Shown here one piece after another: positions 17,337-25,847 of a DNA stretch of 53,305 bases. The notes under the pieces were generated by a model that worked only from the letters and a program-made list of their open reading frames with translations, was not told where the DNA came from and did no database searches. Numbering within the stretch: the stretch's first letter is position 1; every line of letters starts with the position of its first letter. The stretch lies in the NCBI GenBank assembly GCA_030706015.1, contig JAUZPI010000024.1, forward strand, positions 1 to 53,305. The letters are read 5' to 3'. The translations under genes and the position numbers were made by a program. This DNA comes from Bacillota bacterium (GTDB lineage Bacteria > Bacillota > Clostridia > Clostridiales > Clostridiaceae).

Positions 17337-20300
17337 ATGAAGTATCTTAAATCTTCAAGATTAAAATTATCAATATCATTACTAGTAACTTTTACTTTAA
17401 TTACGTTGATAATTAAAGCCAGTATTAATATTACTAATTCAAATAAGATTCCTCCCACGGCGAAAAATGGGGTGTTAGATCTAAGAAATTGGGATTTTAA
17501 AAAGGATGGAATGGTTAAATTAGATGGTGAATGGCAATTTTATAATAAGCAACTTCTTATACCACCAGATTTTTTAAACGGATTTAGTAGAAAAGGAAGT
17601 ATAAAGGCAATACCAGAAGCATCAAATACTGATGGATATGCCACATATAGACTTAAGATTTTAATTAATAACGATGAGGATCTTTATGCAATAAAAATAG
17701 ATTTTATTCAAAGTGCCTATAACCTCTGGGTTAATGATAAAAAGGTTATGTCTGTTGGGAAGGTTGGCAAAGGTAAAAAGGAAATGTCTCCACAACTTTT
17801 GCCTAAGATGGGAAGTTTTCATTCGGATAGCGGAGAGGTATATCTGACTCTCCAAGTAAGTAATTTTTATGCTAAAAACGGTTATATAGATAGCATAATA
17901 TTAGGTGAAGCATCAGAGGTGAATTCATATAAAGACAAAAGGCTGGCCTTTGATTTGTTTCTTTTCGGGAGTACTTCAATAGCTGCTATATATAATTTTG
18001 GATTGTTCGCAAAAAGGAAAAAAGATAGGTCTCCTTTATATTTTGCAATAGTATGTACGCTAGTAGCGCTGAGGACCTTATTTCTAGGTGAAAGATTTTT
18101 TATTTCCTTATTTCCAGACTTTAGCTTCTTAGTTTCAGGAAAGATAATGTACTGGACTTTCTATCTGTATATACCTTTTATAGCTTTGTTCATTAATAGC
18201 TCATATGAAGATGTCCTATCTAATTTTGTGATGAAAATTTCCAATGTTTCTGCTTATTTATATGCATTTCTAGTCCTTATAAGTCCGTGGAAATACTACA
18301 TGGATTTAATACTGCCTTTTGAAATTCTCGCTATATTTATGCTGCTTTATATGATTTATAAGCTGTCTCAGATATATGTGACAAAGAATCAAAGTGATTA
18401 TATAACCATTGTTGGACTTTTTGCTTTGTTTATAACTCTTATGAATGATATATTATATGAATACAGCATAATAATAACAGGAACTTTTGCTCCTTTAGGA
18501 ATATTGATTTTTATAATCGCTAATTATTATATACTGGCAGAAAGACAATCAAAAGCTTTCTCAAGTGCGGAAGAAAACAGTGAAAAATTAAGATCATTAA
18601 ATAAATTGAAAGATGATTTTTTGGCAATAACCTCTCATGAGTTAAAGACTCCCTTAAGCGGAATTATAGGTCTTTCCGAAGGACTAGTTAATAATTTTTC
18701 AACTACTAAATTAAATGAAGAGGAAAGATACAATTTATTTTTAATCAATTCAAGTGCTAAAAGATTATCAAACTTAGTGAATGATATGATGGTGTTTTCA
18801 AGATTGAAGAATGATGAAATCAATTTGCAGCGAAAGCCGGTTAACATAAGCAAGATTGCAGAGGCTGTAATTAAGTTTTCCAATCCTTCTATTAATAATA
18901 AGTCTTTGTCCATTGAGAATTTTATTGATAGAAATGTTCCATATATATTTGCTGATGAAGATAGAATACAGCAAATATTTTATAACCTGCTAAGTAATGC
19001 AGTAAAGTTTACTAAGAATGGATGTATTACTCTATCCTATTCAGTAAAAGAAAGTAATCTAGAAATTTATATTGAGGATACCGGAATTGGGATACCAGAA
19101 GATAGGCTAAATAAAGTATTTGATTTATATGAACAAGTGCCAGGAGTGTCTGAAAAATATGGTGGAACAGGTTTAGGATTATATATAACGAAAAAGTTGA
19201 TACACCTTCATGGGGGAAAGATAGAAGTTGATTCCGTATTGGGAAAGGGAAGTAAATTTACTTTTACTTTGCCTATATGTAAGGATGAAGAAATGATGAT
19301 CTTTACTGGGGACAAGATTAGTCAAGAGATTATCAATTCTAAGGATGAAGAAAACTATGATGATATAGTATTACTTAGTGAAGGAACTCACAGCAAAATA
19401 AACAGTTATTTTAAATTTTGTAATGAAAATAATATAAAAGGTAATTACAAAATATTAATAGTTGATGATGAATACGTAAATCGAAAGATATTAGAAAATT
19501 ACCTTTCAAACCCTAAATTCTCCATACTAACAGCGTCTAATGGTAGCGATGCATTAAAAATTATAGAGGAAAATGAAAATTTAGATTTAATTATATTAGA
19601 TATGATGATGCCTGATTTATTAGGTTATGAGGTATGCAGCCTAGTAAGGGAAACATACTCATTGTTTGAACTTCCTATCCTTATAATGACTGCGGATAGT
19701 AGACTTGAAAATCTAGTAACCTCTTTTGATTCCGGGGCCAACGACTTTCTAAGGAAGCCTTTTAATGAGCATGAACTTATAACAAGAGTAATGACCTTAT
19801 TAAATCTAAAGAGATCTGTGGAGGAAGCTTTACAGCTAGTACAAGAGGTTAACATAGCAAATCAACAAGTAGAAAGACTTAATTTAAAAAATGAAGAAAG
19901 CAGCAAAAAAGTAGAGGAACTTATAGAATATGATAAGCTAAGAAGTGAATTTTTTGCCAATATATCCCACGAGCTAAAAACACCACTTAATGTTATTAGC
20001 AGCACTGTTCAACTGCTTCAATCATTAGATGAATCCAAGTGTCTTGGTGATGAGAAGATAAGATACTATTTTGGAATAATGAATCAAAATTCCTTAAGAC
20101 TATTGAGATTGATAAATAATTTAATAGATACTACAAAAATTAGTGGAGGATATTTAAAGCCAAAGCTTAGAAATAGGGATATTATATACGTAATTGAAGA
20201 AATTTCTCAATCGGTTGCAGAATATATAAGATCTCATGGAATCAGCCTTATTTTCGATACTGAGTTAGAAGAACTAACTATGGCTTTTGACGAGGAACAA

Positions 20301-20729
20301 ATTGAAAGAGTAATGTTAAATATACTCTCTAATGCCGTTAAGTTTACAGGCAAGAATGGTAAAATTTTTGTAAATATTTATAAGGAAGATGATTTTTTAC
20401 AGATTTCTATTAAGGATACTGGAATAGGTATACCTAAGGACAAATTAGACTATATTTTTGGACGTTTTGCTCAAATCGATAAATCAATTACTAGAAAGAA
20501 AGAGGGCAGTGGTATAGGACTTTCGCTTGTAAAATCACTTATAGATATGCATCAAGGTAAAATTCAGGCATACAGCGAAATCGGTAAGGGAAGCGAATTT
20601 ATTATTTCTTTACCCATAAGAACTGTAGAAAATGAAGATGAGGATAATAGATTATTGAGTAATGAAGTTTATGGTGAAAGATACCAGGGGAAATTGTCTG
20701 TTGAGTTTTCAGATATATATATATATTAA
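17337..20729 (+). CDS. Membrane hybrid sensor histidine kinase (7TMR-DISM, HK-REC-HK)
   Basis: A 1,130-residue signalling protein. After an N-terminal membrane segment comes an extracellular beta-sandwich of about 150 residues (DLRNWDFKKDGMVKLDGEWQ, YRLKI) and seven membrane helices, the 7TMR-DISM layout. Then follow a first HisKA (H434 in SHELKTP) with HATPase (GTGLGLYITKK), a receiver (phospho-acceptor about D755 in LDMMMPD), a coiled coil, and a second HisKA (H878, again SHELKTP) with HATPase (GSGIGLSLVKS). Two complete kinase cores around one receiver is unusual. There is no C-terminal receiver, so it must pass phosphate to a separate protein. ATG 17337 has TAAGGAG. It stands alone and ends at a terminator. 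Confidence 0.9.
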   Translation: MKYLKSSRLKLSISLLVTFTLITLIIKASINITNSNKIPPTAKNGVLDLRNWDFKKDGMVKLDGEWQFYNKQLLIPPDFLNGFSRKGSIKAIPEASNTDGYATYRLKILINNDEDLYAIKIDFIQSAYNLWVNDKKVMSVGKVGKGKKEMSPQLLPKMGSFHSDSGEVYLTLQVSNFYAKNGYIDSIILGEASEVNSYKDKRLAFDLFLFGSTSIAAIYNFGLFAKRKKDRSPLYFAIVCTLVALRTLFLGERFFISLFPDFSFLVSGKIMYWTFYLYIPFIALFINSSYEDVLSNFVMKISNVSAYLYAFLVLISPWKYYMDLILPFEILAIFMLLYMIYKLSQIYVTKNQSDYITIVGLFALFITLMNDILYEYSIIITGTFAPLGILIFIIANYYILAERQSKAFSSAEENSEKLRSLNKLKDDFLAITSHELKTPLSGIIGLSEGLVNNFSTTKLNEEERYNLFLINSSAKRLSNLVNDMMVFSRLKNDEINLQRKPVNISKIAEAVIKFSNPSINNKSLSIENFIDRNVPYIFADEDRIQQIFYNLLSNAVKFTKNGCITLSYSVKESNLEIYIEDTGIGIPEDRLNKVFDLYEQVPGVSEKYGGTGLGLYITKKLIHLHGGKIEVDSVLGKGSKFTFTLPICKDEEMMIFTGDKISQEIINSKDEENYDDIVLLSEGTHSKINSYFKFCNENNIKGNYKILIVDDEYVNRKILENYLSNPKFSILTASNGSDALKIIEENENLDLIILDMMMPDLLGYEVCSLVRETYSLFELPILIMTADSRLENLVTSFDSGANDFLRKPFNEHELITRVMTLLNLKRSVEEALQLVQEVNIANQQVERLNLKNEESSKKVEELIEYDKLRSEFFANISHELKTPLNVISSTVQLLQSLDESKCLGDEKIRYYFGIMNQNSLRLLRLINNLIDTTKISGGYLKPKLRNRDIIYVIEEISQSVAEYIRSHGISLIFDTELEELTMAFDEEQIERVMLNILSNAVKFTGKNGKIFVNIYKEDDFLQISIKDTGIGIPKDKLDYIFGRFAQIDKSITRKKEGSGIGLSLVKSLIDMHQGKIQAYSEIGKGSEFIISLPIRTVENEDEDNRLLSNEVYGERYQGKLSVEFSDIYIY

Positions 20730-20739
20730 AAGATAAAAT

Positions 20740-20771
20740 GCCGCATTGAAAAAATTCAATGCGGTATTTTT
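20740..20771 (+). terminator. Terminator after hybrid kinase
   Basis: CCGCATTGAA and TTCAATGCGG form a 10-base stem with an AAAA loop, followed by TATTTTTAT. Confidence 0.9.
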
Positions 20772-20866
20772 ATATCCTAAATGAATTATATCGGGTACTA
20801 ATCTGTTAACATAATTACTAATCTAGGAATATTATATTATATAGTAATTTTATGGGGTGAAGGTAT

Positions 20867-21895
20867 ATGATAGCAGTACCAAATGTAGTTATTTCAATGT
20901 TAAATGAGATACAAGCCTTTCGGGAAATAAACTTCTATCTTTGGATTCCTATTTCTTTAGCTTGTATACTTGTGTTTTTCGGTATATTCGTTCTCAAAAC
21001 ACATCGGTTCTTTCCTAGATGGCTTTCTGGTGGTATAGATGCACTAACGTCAATTGTTAGGAGTGAGGGAAGGGTGAATTTGGAGGATGAAGCCCTTGAT
21101 AAGGCAATACAAGATGCCGGGTATGCTTATGATGCAGCACAGGATATATTCTACTCTATTATGAATCCCTGGCAGAGAGGTATGGGATATTGCCGATTGT
21201 ATGATGAAGCCGCTGCCCCATTAGGAATGATTATAGATTGTGAACCTATATATTTTGAATATGGCGGCAAGAAGTGGCTTATAGAGTTTTGGAAAGGCCA
21301 ATATGATCTAACAACTGGCTGTGAAATAGGAATATATACTACTGAAGGACCTGATTTAAATATTCCTGGTTATTTTTATGGCACATTTTATGAGGCAGCA
21401 AGTGACTCAGATCGACTGTATATAAGCCTCTCATTAAAAAAGAATGGAAAAACATTATTTACAAGAAAGGATAAACATTGGTGGTTAACTGGGTTTAAAT
21501 TGGGCGAGTTTTCGGAACCCTGGGAACTGACCATAAATATCAGCATCACCTTAAAGGATGAAATAATGCGTAATTCATTTTTGAAAGGATTGAAAAATGC
21601 AGGATATTTGGAGGATGAGATTATTATAAGAGGTAATACAGTAAGTTTAAAATTTGACGAAGCACGTACGGAACAACCAGTCACAAGGATGAGACAATCA
21701 GATCGAATTATACAAAGGAAAAATGAATTATTATGTGAGAAGTATCAGCAGATAACAGGTCAATATGATACTTTCACTGATAAAATGAATGCAATAAAAA
21801 AACAAGCACCAGAGTTATATAAAGAAGTATTAAGTATTGGTAAGCCTAGACAATTATTTTCAGCCTTTGACCACATTAAGAAGTATTTAAAATAA
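20867..21895 (+). CDS. DUF4474-like protein with N-terminal membrane anchor
   Basis: A 342-residue protein. Residues about 22-45 form one membrane helix (LWIPISLACILVFFGIFVL), followed by a soluble part. The stretch AGYAYDAAQDIFYSIMNPWQ to EFWKGQYDLTTGCEIGIYTT matches my memory of the DUF4474 family found in clostridia. The tail is helical and charged. The function of this family is not known to me. A phosphoesterase gene starts 18 bases after its stop, so the two are probably an operon and may act at the membrane together. The ribosome site is GGGGTGAAGG. Confidence 0.7.
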   Translation: MIAVPNVVISMLNEIQAFREINFYLWIPISLACILVFFGIFVLKTHRFFPRWLSGGIDALTSIVRSEGRVNLEDEALDKAIQDAGYAYDAAQDIFYSIMNPWQRGMGYCRLYDEAAAPLGMIIDCEPIYFEYGGKKWLIEFWKGQYDLTTGCEIGIYTTEGPDLNIPGYFYGTFYEAASDSDRLYISLSLKKNGKTLFTRKDKHWWLTGFKLGEFSEPWELTINISITLKDEIMRNSFLKGLKNAGYLEDEIIIRGNTVSLKFDEARTEQPVTRMRQSDRIIQRKNELLCEKYQQITGQYDTFTDKMNAIKKQAPELYKEVLSIGKPRQLFSAFDHIKKYLK

Positions 21896-21913
21896 TTCTA
21901 ATTGGTGAAAAAA

Positions 21914-22810
21914 ATGAATGTATTAAAACGTATATCTAGAGTTTTCAATTCTGCTGAAGAAATTATTTTTGATGATTTCTCTAGAATTATTCTAATGAGT
22001 GATTGTCATCGGGGGGATGGCAGCTGGGCAGACGATTTTTCAAAGAATCAAAATGTTTATTTTGCAGCTTTGACTCATTATTATGATAAAGGCTACACCT
22101 ATATAGAGATTGGTGATGGAGATGAACTGTGGGAAAATACTCAGCTTTCTAATATTATTAAAATGCATAGTGATGTTTTTGAGCTTTTATCCAAGTTCTT
22201 CATAAATGATAGACTTTATTTCATATATGGAAATCATGACATGGTAAAAAAAGATGACAAATTTGTGAAAGAGAATTTATATCAATATTTTAATGAAAGA
22301 CAAAAAGCTTATATTCCTATATTTGAAGGAGTAAAGCTTCATGAGGGATTGGTTTTGAGGCATAGAGTTACTGATGATAAAATCTTGCTAATACATGGTC
22401 ATCAGGTGGATTGTTTAAATGATGATCTGTGGAGACTTAGTAGATTTTTGGTTAGATACCTATGGAAGCCGCTTGAATCCTTTGGAGTGAATGATCCAAC
22501 TAGTACAGCCCAAAATTATGAGAAGAAGGAGGCTGTAGGAAGAAGGCTTACAGAGTGGGTGAAGAAGGAGAATCATATGCTTATCGCAGGGCATACCCAC
22601 AGACCAAGATTCCCAGAAGTAGGTGAGCCTCCATATTTTAATGATGGAAGCTGCGTACACCCACGATGTATAACTGGAATTGAAATCGTCTATGGATGCA
22701 TTATACTTGTGAAATGGGAAGTTAAAACTAAGGAAGATGGTACCTTATGTATAGGTAGGGAGGTGTTGGCAGGACCGGCAAGACTAAAAGATTATTTTAA
22801 TCAGTTTTAA
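21914..22810 (+). CDS. Metallophosphoesterase (calcineurin-like)
   Basis: A 298-residue enzyme with the complete two-metal phosphoesterase motif set: SDCHRGD (D-x-H), GDGDELWEN (GD), YGNHDM (GNHD), HGHQ and GHTHRPRF (GHTH). The order and the DELWEN motif resemble the UDP-2,3-diacylglucosamine hydrolase branch, but clostridia make no lipid A, so the substrate is open. No signal peptide. The start is uncertain: ATG 21914 with a weak GGTG before it, or TTG/GTG codons at 21902/21905. It is the second gene after the DUF4474-like gene and ends before a clear terminator. Confidence 0.85.
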   Translation: MNVLKRISRVFNSAEEIIFDDFSRIILMSDCHRGDGSWADDFSKNQNVYFAALTHYYDKGYTYIEIGDGDELWENTQLSNIIKMHSDVFELLSKFFINDRLYFIYGNHDMVKKDDKFVKENLYQYFNERQKAYIPIFEGVKLHEGLVLRHRVTDDKILLIHGHQVDCLNDDLWRLSRFLVRYLWKPLESFGVNDPTSTAQNYEKKEAVGRRLTEWVKKENHMLIAGHTHRPRFPEVGEPPYFNDGSCVHPRCITGIEIVYGCIILVKWEVKTKEDGTLCIGREVLAGPARLKDYFNQF

Positions 22811-22853
22811 GATTTAGGCTTATTTTTAAAGTGATTTTATATGAAAATTCAGC

Positions 22854-22884
22854 GACCTCCTGTAATATAGGAGGTTTTTTTATT
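22854..22884 (+). terminator. Terminator
   Basis: ACCTCCT and AGGAGGT with a short AT loop, then TTTTTTT. Confidence 0.9.
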
Positions 22885-22907
22885 TGTATAGGAAAAGTTT
22901 ATCGTAA

Positions 22908-22941
22908 TTGAGTTACTATTATACTTAACTTATAATAGTAA
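22908..22941 (+). promoter_or_regulatory. Promoter with a large perfect palindrome, upstream of exporter gene
   Basis: -35 TTGAGT (22908-22913), 17-base spacer, -10 TATAAT (22931-22936). The inverted repeat TTACTATTATA (22913-22923) / TATAATAGTAA (22931-22941) has 11-base perfect arms around a 7-base centre. It runs from the end of the -35 through the -10, so a bound protein would block the promoter. Confidence 0.75.
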
Positions 22942-22990
22942 ATATAACTTTTTTCAGAGGTGCTAAGGATGAGAAAGGGAGGAGGTTAAA

Positions 22991-24001
22991 TTGAAAATAA
23001 ATATTAGATCTTTCGTAAGAGGATATTTTGGACTAAGGGTTTTAAAAACTGCTGTTGGAGCGGCAGCAGCAATTTATATAGCAGAGCTCCTTGGATTAAA
23101 ATATGCAGTTTCTGCTGGTATCATAACTATATTAAGCATACAAAACACTAAGAAAACATCTATAATTCTTGCTATACAGAGGTTTGGCTCAACTGTATTA
23201 GCTTTATTTATTTCGGGCGTTTTATTTATTTCCATAGGCTACAATCCTGTAGCTTTTGGAGTATACTTAATAGCTTTTATCCCATTAGCTGTAAGACTTA
23301 AAATAGCTGATGGAATTGTAGTAAGTTCTGTTTTAGTTAGTCATTTGCTAGTAGAGAAATCTATTTCGCCGTATTGGATAAAAAATGAATTGTTACTTAT
23401 GGCAGTAGGTGCTGGTATTGCAATATTATTAAATATATATATGCCTAAGATAGAAAGTCAAATTAAAGAAGATCAAAGAAAAATTGAGGAAAAGATGAGA
23501 GAAATACTAATTCATATGGCTGAAACTTTAAGAGATCAATCTGTATATATAGGTGAGGAAAAGCTTTATAGTGAATTAGAAATTTTGCTGGAAGAAGGAC
23601 GAGAAAGGGCTTATAGAAATTTAAATAATTATTTTATATATGAATCTAGATATTACGTTCAATACATGGAAATGAGAATAATGCAATTTGAGATACTTAG
23701 ATACATGAGAAGTAATTTTGCTAGATTTTACATGACATTTGAACAGACAGAGTTAGTAGCAGCCTTTACCGAAAATGTAGCATTAGCTCTTCATGAATAC
23801 AATAGTGCAGAAGGGTTAATAGAAGAACTAAGAGAAATACTTAATATTTGCAGAAATCAAAATCTTCCTAAGACAAGAGAAGAGTTTGAGAATAGAGCAA
23901 TGCTTTTTCAATTTTTAAAGGATTTAGAGTATTTGCTAGAAATAAAGCTAAACTTTAAGAATAGCTTGAAAGGTGAATATTTGATGAAATTTGAAAAGTA
24001 A
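22991..24001 (+). CDS. Aromatic acid exporter (ArAE_1) family membrane protein
   Basis: A 336-residue protein. Six hydrophobic segments fill the first 150 residues (LKTAVGAAAAIYIAELLG, AVSAGIITILSIQNTKKTS), the conserved opening of the ArAE_1 (formerly DUF939) family. A long, highly helical cytoplasmic domain follows (EDQRKIEEKMREILIHMAET), as in the C-terminal domain of that family. It is thought to export aromatic or other organic acids; the substrate is not known here. The start is TTG 22991 with a strong GGAGG site. The promoter has a perfect 11-base-arm palindrome, so expression is probably repressor-controlled. Confidence 0.85.
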   Translation: MKINIRSFVRGYFGLRVLKTAVGAAAAIYIAELLGLKYAVSAGIITILSIQNTKKTSIILAIQRFGSTVLALFISGVLFISIGYNPVAFGVYLIAFIPLAVRLKIADGIVVSSVLVSHLLVEKSISPYWIKNELLLMAVGAGIAILLNIYMPKIESQIKEDQRKIEEKMREILIHMAETLRDQSVYIGEEKLYSELEILLEEGRERAYRNLNNYFIYESRYYVQYMEMRIMQFEILRYMRSNFARFYMTFEQTELVAAFTENVALALHEYNSAEGLIEELREILNICRNQNLPKTREEFENRAMLFQFLKDLEYLLEIKLNFKNSLKGEYLMKFEK

Positions 24002-24032
24002 CATGCGACATAATCACTATGTTACTTTTCTA
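23994..24032 (+). terminator. Terminator containing the exporter stop codon
   Basis: AAAAGTAACAT (23994-24004) pairs perfectly with ATGTTACTTTT (24019-24029). The left arm contains the TAA stop of the exporter gene. Confidence 0.85.
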
Positions 24033-24078
24033 TTTAAATTTGCCATGTATTTGCCACAAATCTGTCACAAAGCTAGGA

Positions 24079-24103
24079 TAATATTATTAACATAATAATA
24101 TTA
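24079..24103. promoter_or_regulatory. Perfect AT-only palindrome (11+3+11)
   Basis: TAATATTATTA (24079-24089) and TAATAATATTA (24093-24103) are exact reverse complements around ACA. The site is about 40 bases before the start of the glycosyltransferase gene and may overlap its promoter. Because it is pure A/T apart from one C in the centre, chance or simple-sequence origin cannot be excluded. Confidence 0.4.
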
Positions 24104-24141
24104 AAAACTTAGATTTGAGGTTTAAAGGGAGGAATAGAAAT

Positions 24142-25815
24142 ATGAGAGCCATAAAAAAGCACAAGCTTAAGATTAGTCTCATTTTTGCGTTATTGATATC
24201 AACATTTTTATGTGTATATACAATTGCAAATTACAAAGGCAGCAATGATGTTAATCAAAACAGGATGGGACAATTTAATTTTGATGGTGGTGGGAGAAAC
24301 CAATTTCCGAATAACGGAAATGAAGGTGGAATGCCAGGAGGGCATTCTTTGGATTCAAATTCACAGCCTAATCAAAATAATACAACACCAACAGATGCAT
24401 CTGGGGATAATACAGGAAATAAGGGTATGACACCTCCTAACTCTCACGATGGTGGGGGTCAAGGTCAGGCTAGGGCACCTTCCAATGGCGGTATGTGGGG
24501 AGGCAGCGGAAGAACGAGCAATACAAACAGCAATTATGCACCTTTTGTTATGGTGTATTCCTTGATGTTTTTAAGTTTATCTGTAGGTATATATATTCTA
24601 TATAGAAATAAAAAAATAAAAATTGATAGTAAAACCGCAAAACTGCTAATATTAAGTTTAATTGGAATAGGATTTTTACTTAGAATAGTATTAGGATTAT
24701 CTTTTAGGGGATTTTCTACTGATATAAGCCTATTTAAAAACTGGGCAAATTCTGCCGCAAATAGCTTATCTCAATTTTATTCAAATGCTAGATCAAGTGA
24801 TTATCCGCCAGCGTATATATATGTGTTATGTTTAGTAGGAAAATTAGTGAAGGTATCAGTACTAAGTAAGTATTTTACATTGATAATCAAACTGCCATCT
24901 ATAATAGCTGATATTGCTACAGCATATTTAATTTACCGAATTGCAAGTAAATATCTTTCACAGGAAATCAGTGTATTGCTATTAACTTTTTATATGTTTA
25001 ATCCTGCTGTTTTTATAAACTCCACTTTATGGGGACAAGTAGATTCCTTCTTTACATTTATTGTAGCTTGTGCAGTATTTTTTATGACAGAAGGAAAAAT
25101 AGCTCTTTCATCGGTAATATTTACAGTTGGAGTACTTATGAAGCCTCAAGGGATTATATATCTTCCGGTGGTCTTCTTTGAATTAGTAAGAAGAAAAGAA
25201 TTAAAGACTATCCTAAAATCAGCAGCTTGTGCTTTGATAACAGCTGTAGTTATCATACTTCCATTTTCAATAAATAAGGGTGTAACTTGGATATTTCAAT
25301 TATTCTCTGGAACCTTATCAGAATATCCATATGCCTCAATGAATGGTTTTAATTTCTATAGTTTGATTGGAAAAAATTATGTTAATGATTCAAGTACATT
25401 CTTTATATTCAGCTATCATGTTTGGGGAATGATTTTCATCATCCTAATCACGTTGTTTACTTGGTTTATCTACATTAAAGGCAATGATAAATTATATGCC
25501 TCAGCGGCAGCATTAATACAAATTGCAGGTGTATTTACTTTTTCAACAAGAATGCATGAAAGATACTTATTTCCCGCTGCTGCTTTAGCTATTTTAGCAT
25601 TTATATATTTGAGGGATAAAAGAATACTGTTGTTTGTTACAGGGTTCAGTGCAACTATATATTTAAATACTTATGCTATACTTTTCCAGAGCAGTGGATC
25701 AGTATATAATGCTATTATCAGTATTACTTCCTTGCTAAATGTAGTTTTATTTATATATCTGATTAAAATAGTATGGGATATTATTATCAGAAAAAGAGTA
25801 CAAATGATTGAGTAA
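24142..25815 (+). CDS. GT-C type membrane glycosyltransferase with Gly/Asn-rich loop
   Basis: A 557-residue polytopic membrane protein. One helix near residues 8-28 is followed by about 105 extracellular residues rich in Gly, Asn, Ser and Pro (GGGRNQFPNNGNEGGMPGGH), then about eleven helices. After the second helix comes RGFSTDISLFKNWA, whose acidic residue fits the catalytic loop position of GT-C enzymes, and later YPPAYIYVLCL, STLWGQVDSFFTF and FSTRMHERYLFPA, as in polyprenyl-phosphate mannosyltransferase-like proteins. It probably moves a sugar from a lipid carrier to an extracellular acceptor. ATG 24142 has AAAGGGAGG; an upstream TTG is less likely. A convergent terminator follows. Confidence 0.8.
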   Translation: MRAIKKHKLKISLIFALLISTFLCVYTIANYKGSNDVNQNRMGQFNFDGGGRNQFPNNGNEGGMPGGHSLDSNSQPNQNNTTPTDASGDNTGNKGMTPPNSHDGGGQGQARAPSNGGMWGGSGRTSNTNSNYAPFVMVYSLMFLSLSVGIYILYRNKKIKIDSKTAKLLILSLIGIGFLLRIVLGLSFRGFSTDISLFKNWANSAANSLSQFYSNARSSDYPPAYIYVLCLVGKLVKVSVLSKYFTLIIKLPSIIADIATAYLIYRIASKYLSQEISVLLLTFYMFNPAVFINSTLWGQVDSFFTFIVACAVFFMTEGKIALSSVIFTVGVLMKPQGIIYLPVVFFELVRRKELKTILKSAACALITAVVIILPFSINKGVTWIFQLFSGTLSEYPYASMNGFNFYSLIGKNYVNDSSTFFIFSYHVWGMIFIILITLFTWFIYIKGNDKLYASAAALIQIAGVFTFSTRMHERYLFPAAALAILAFIYLRDKRILLFVTGFSATIYLNTYAILFQSSGSVYNAIISITSLLNVVLFIYLIKIVWDIIIRKRVQMIE

Positions 25816-25847
25816 TAAGGAAAAACTTATTGTTTTTCCTTATTTTT
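25814..25847. terminator. Bidirectional terminator
   Basis: AATAAGGAAAAA (25814-25825) and TTTTTCCTTATT (25833-25844) form a 12-base stem between two convergent genes. It overlaps the glycosyltransferase stop codon and the 3' end of the decarboxylase gene. Confidence 0.88.
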
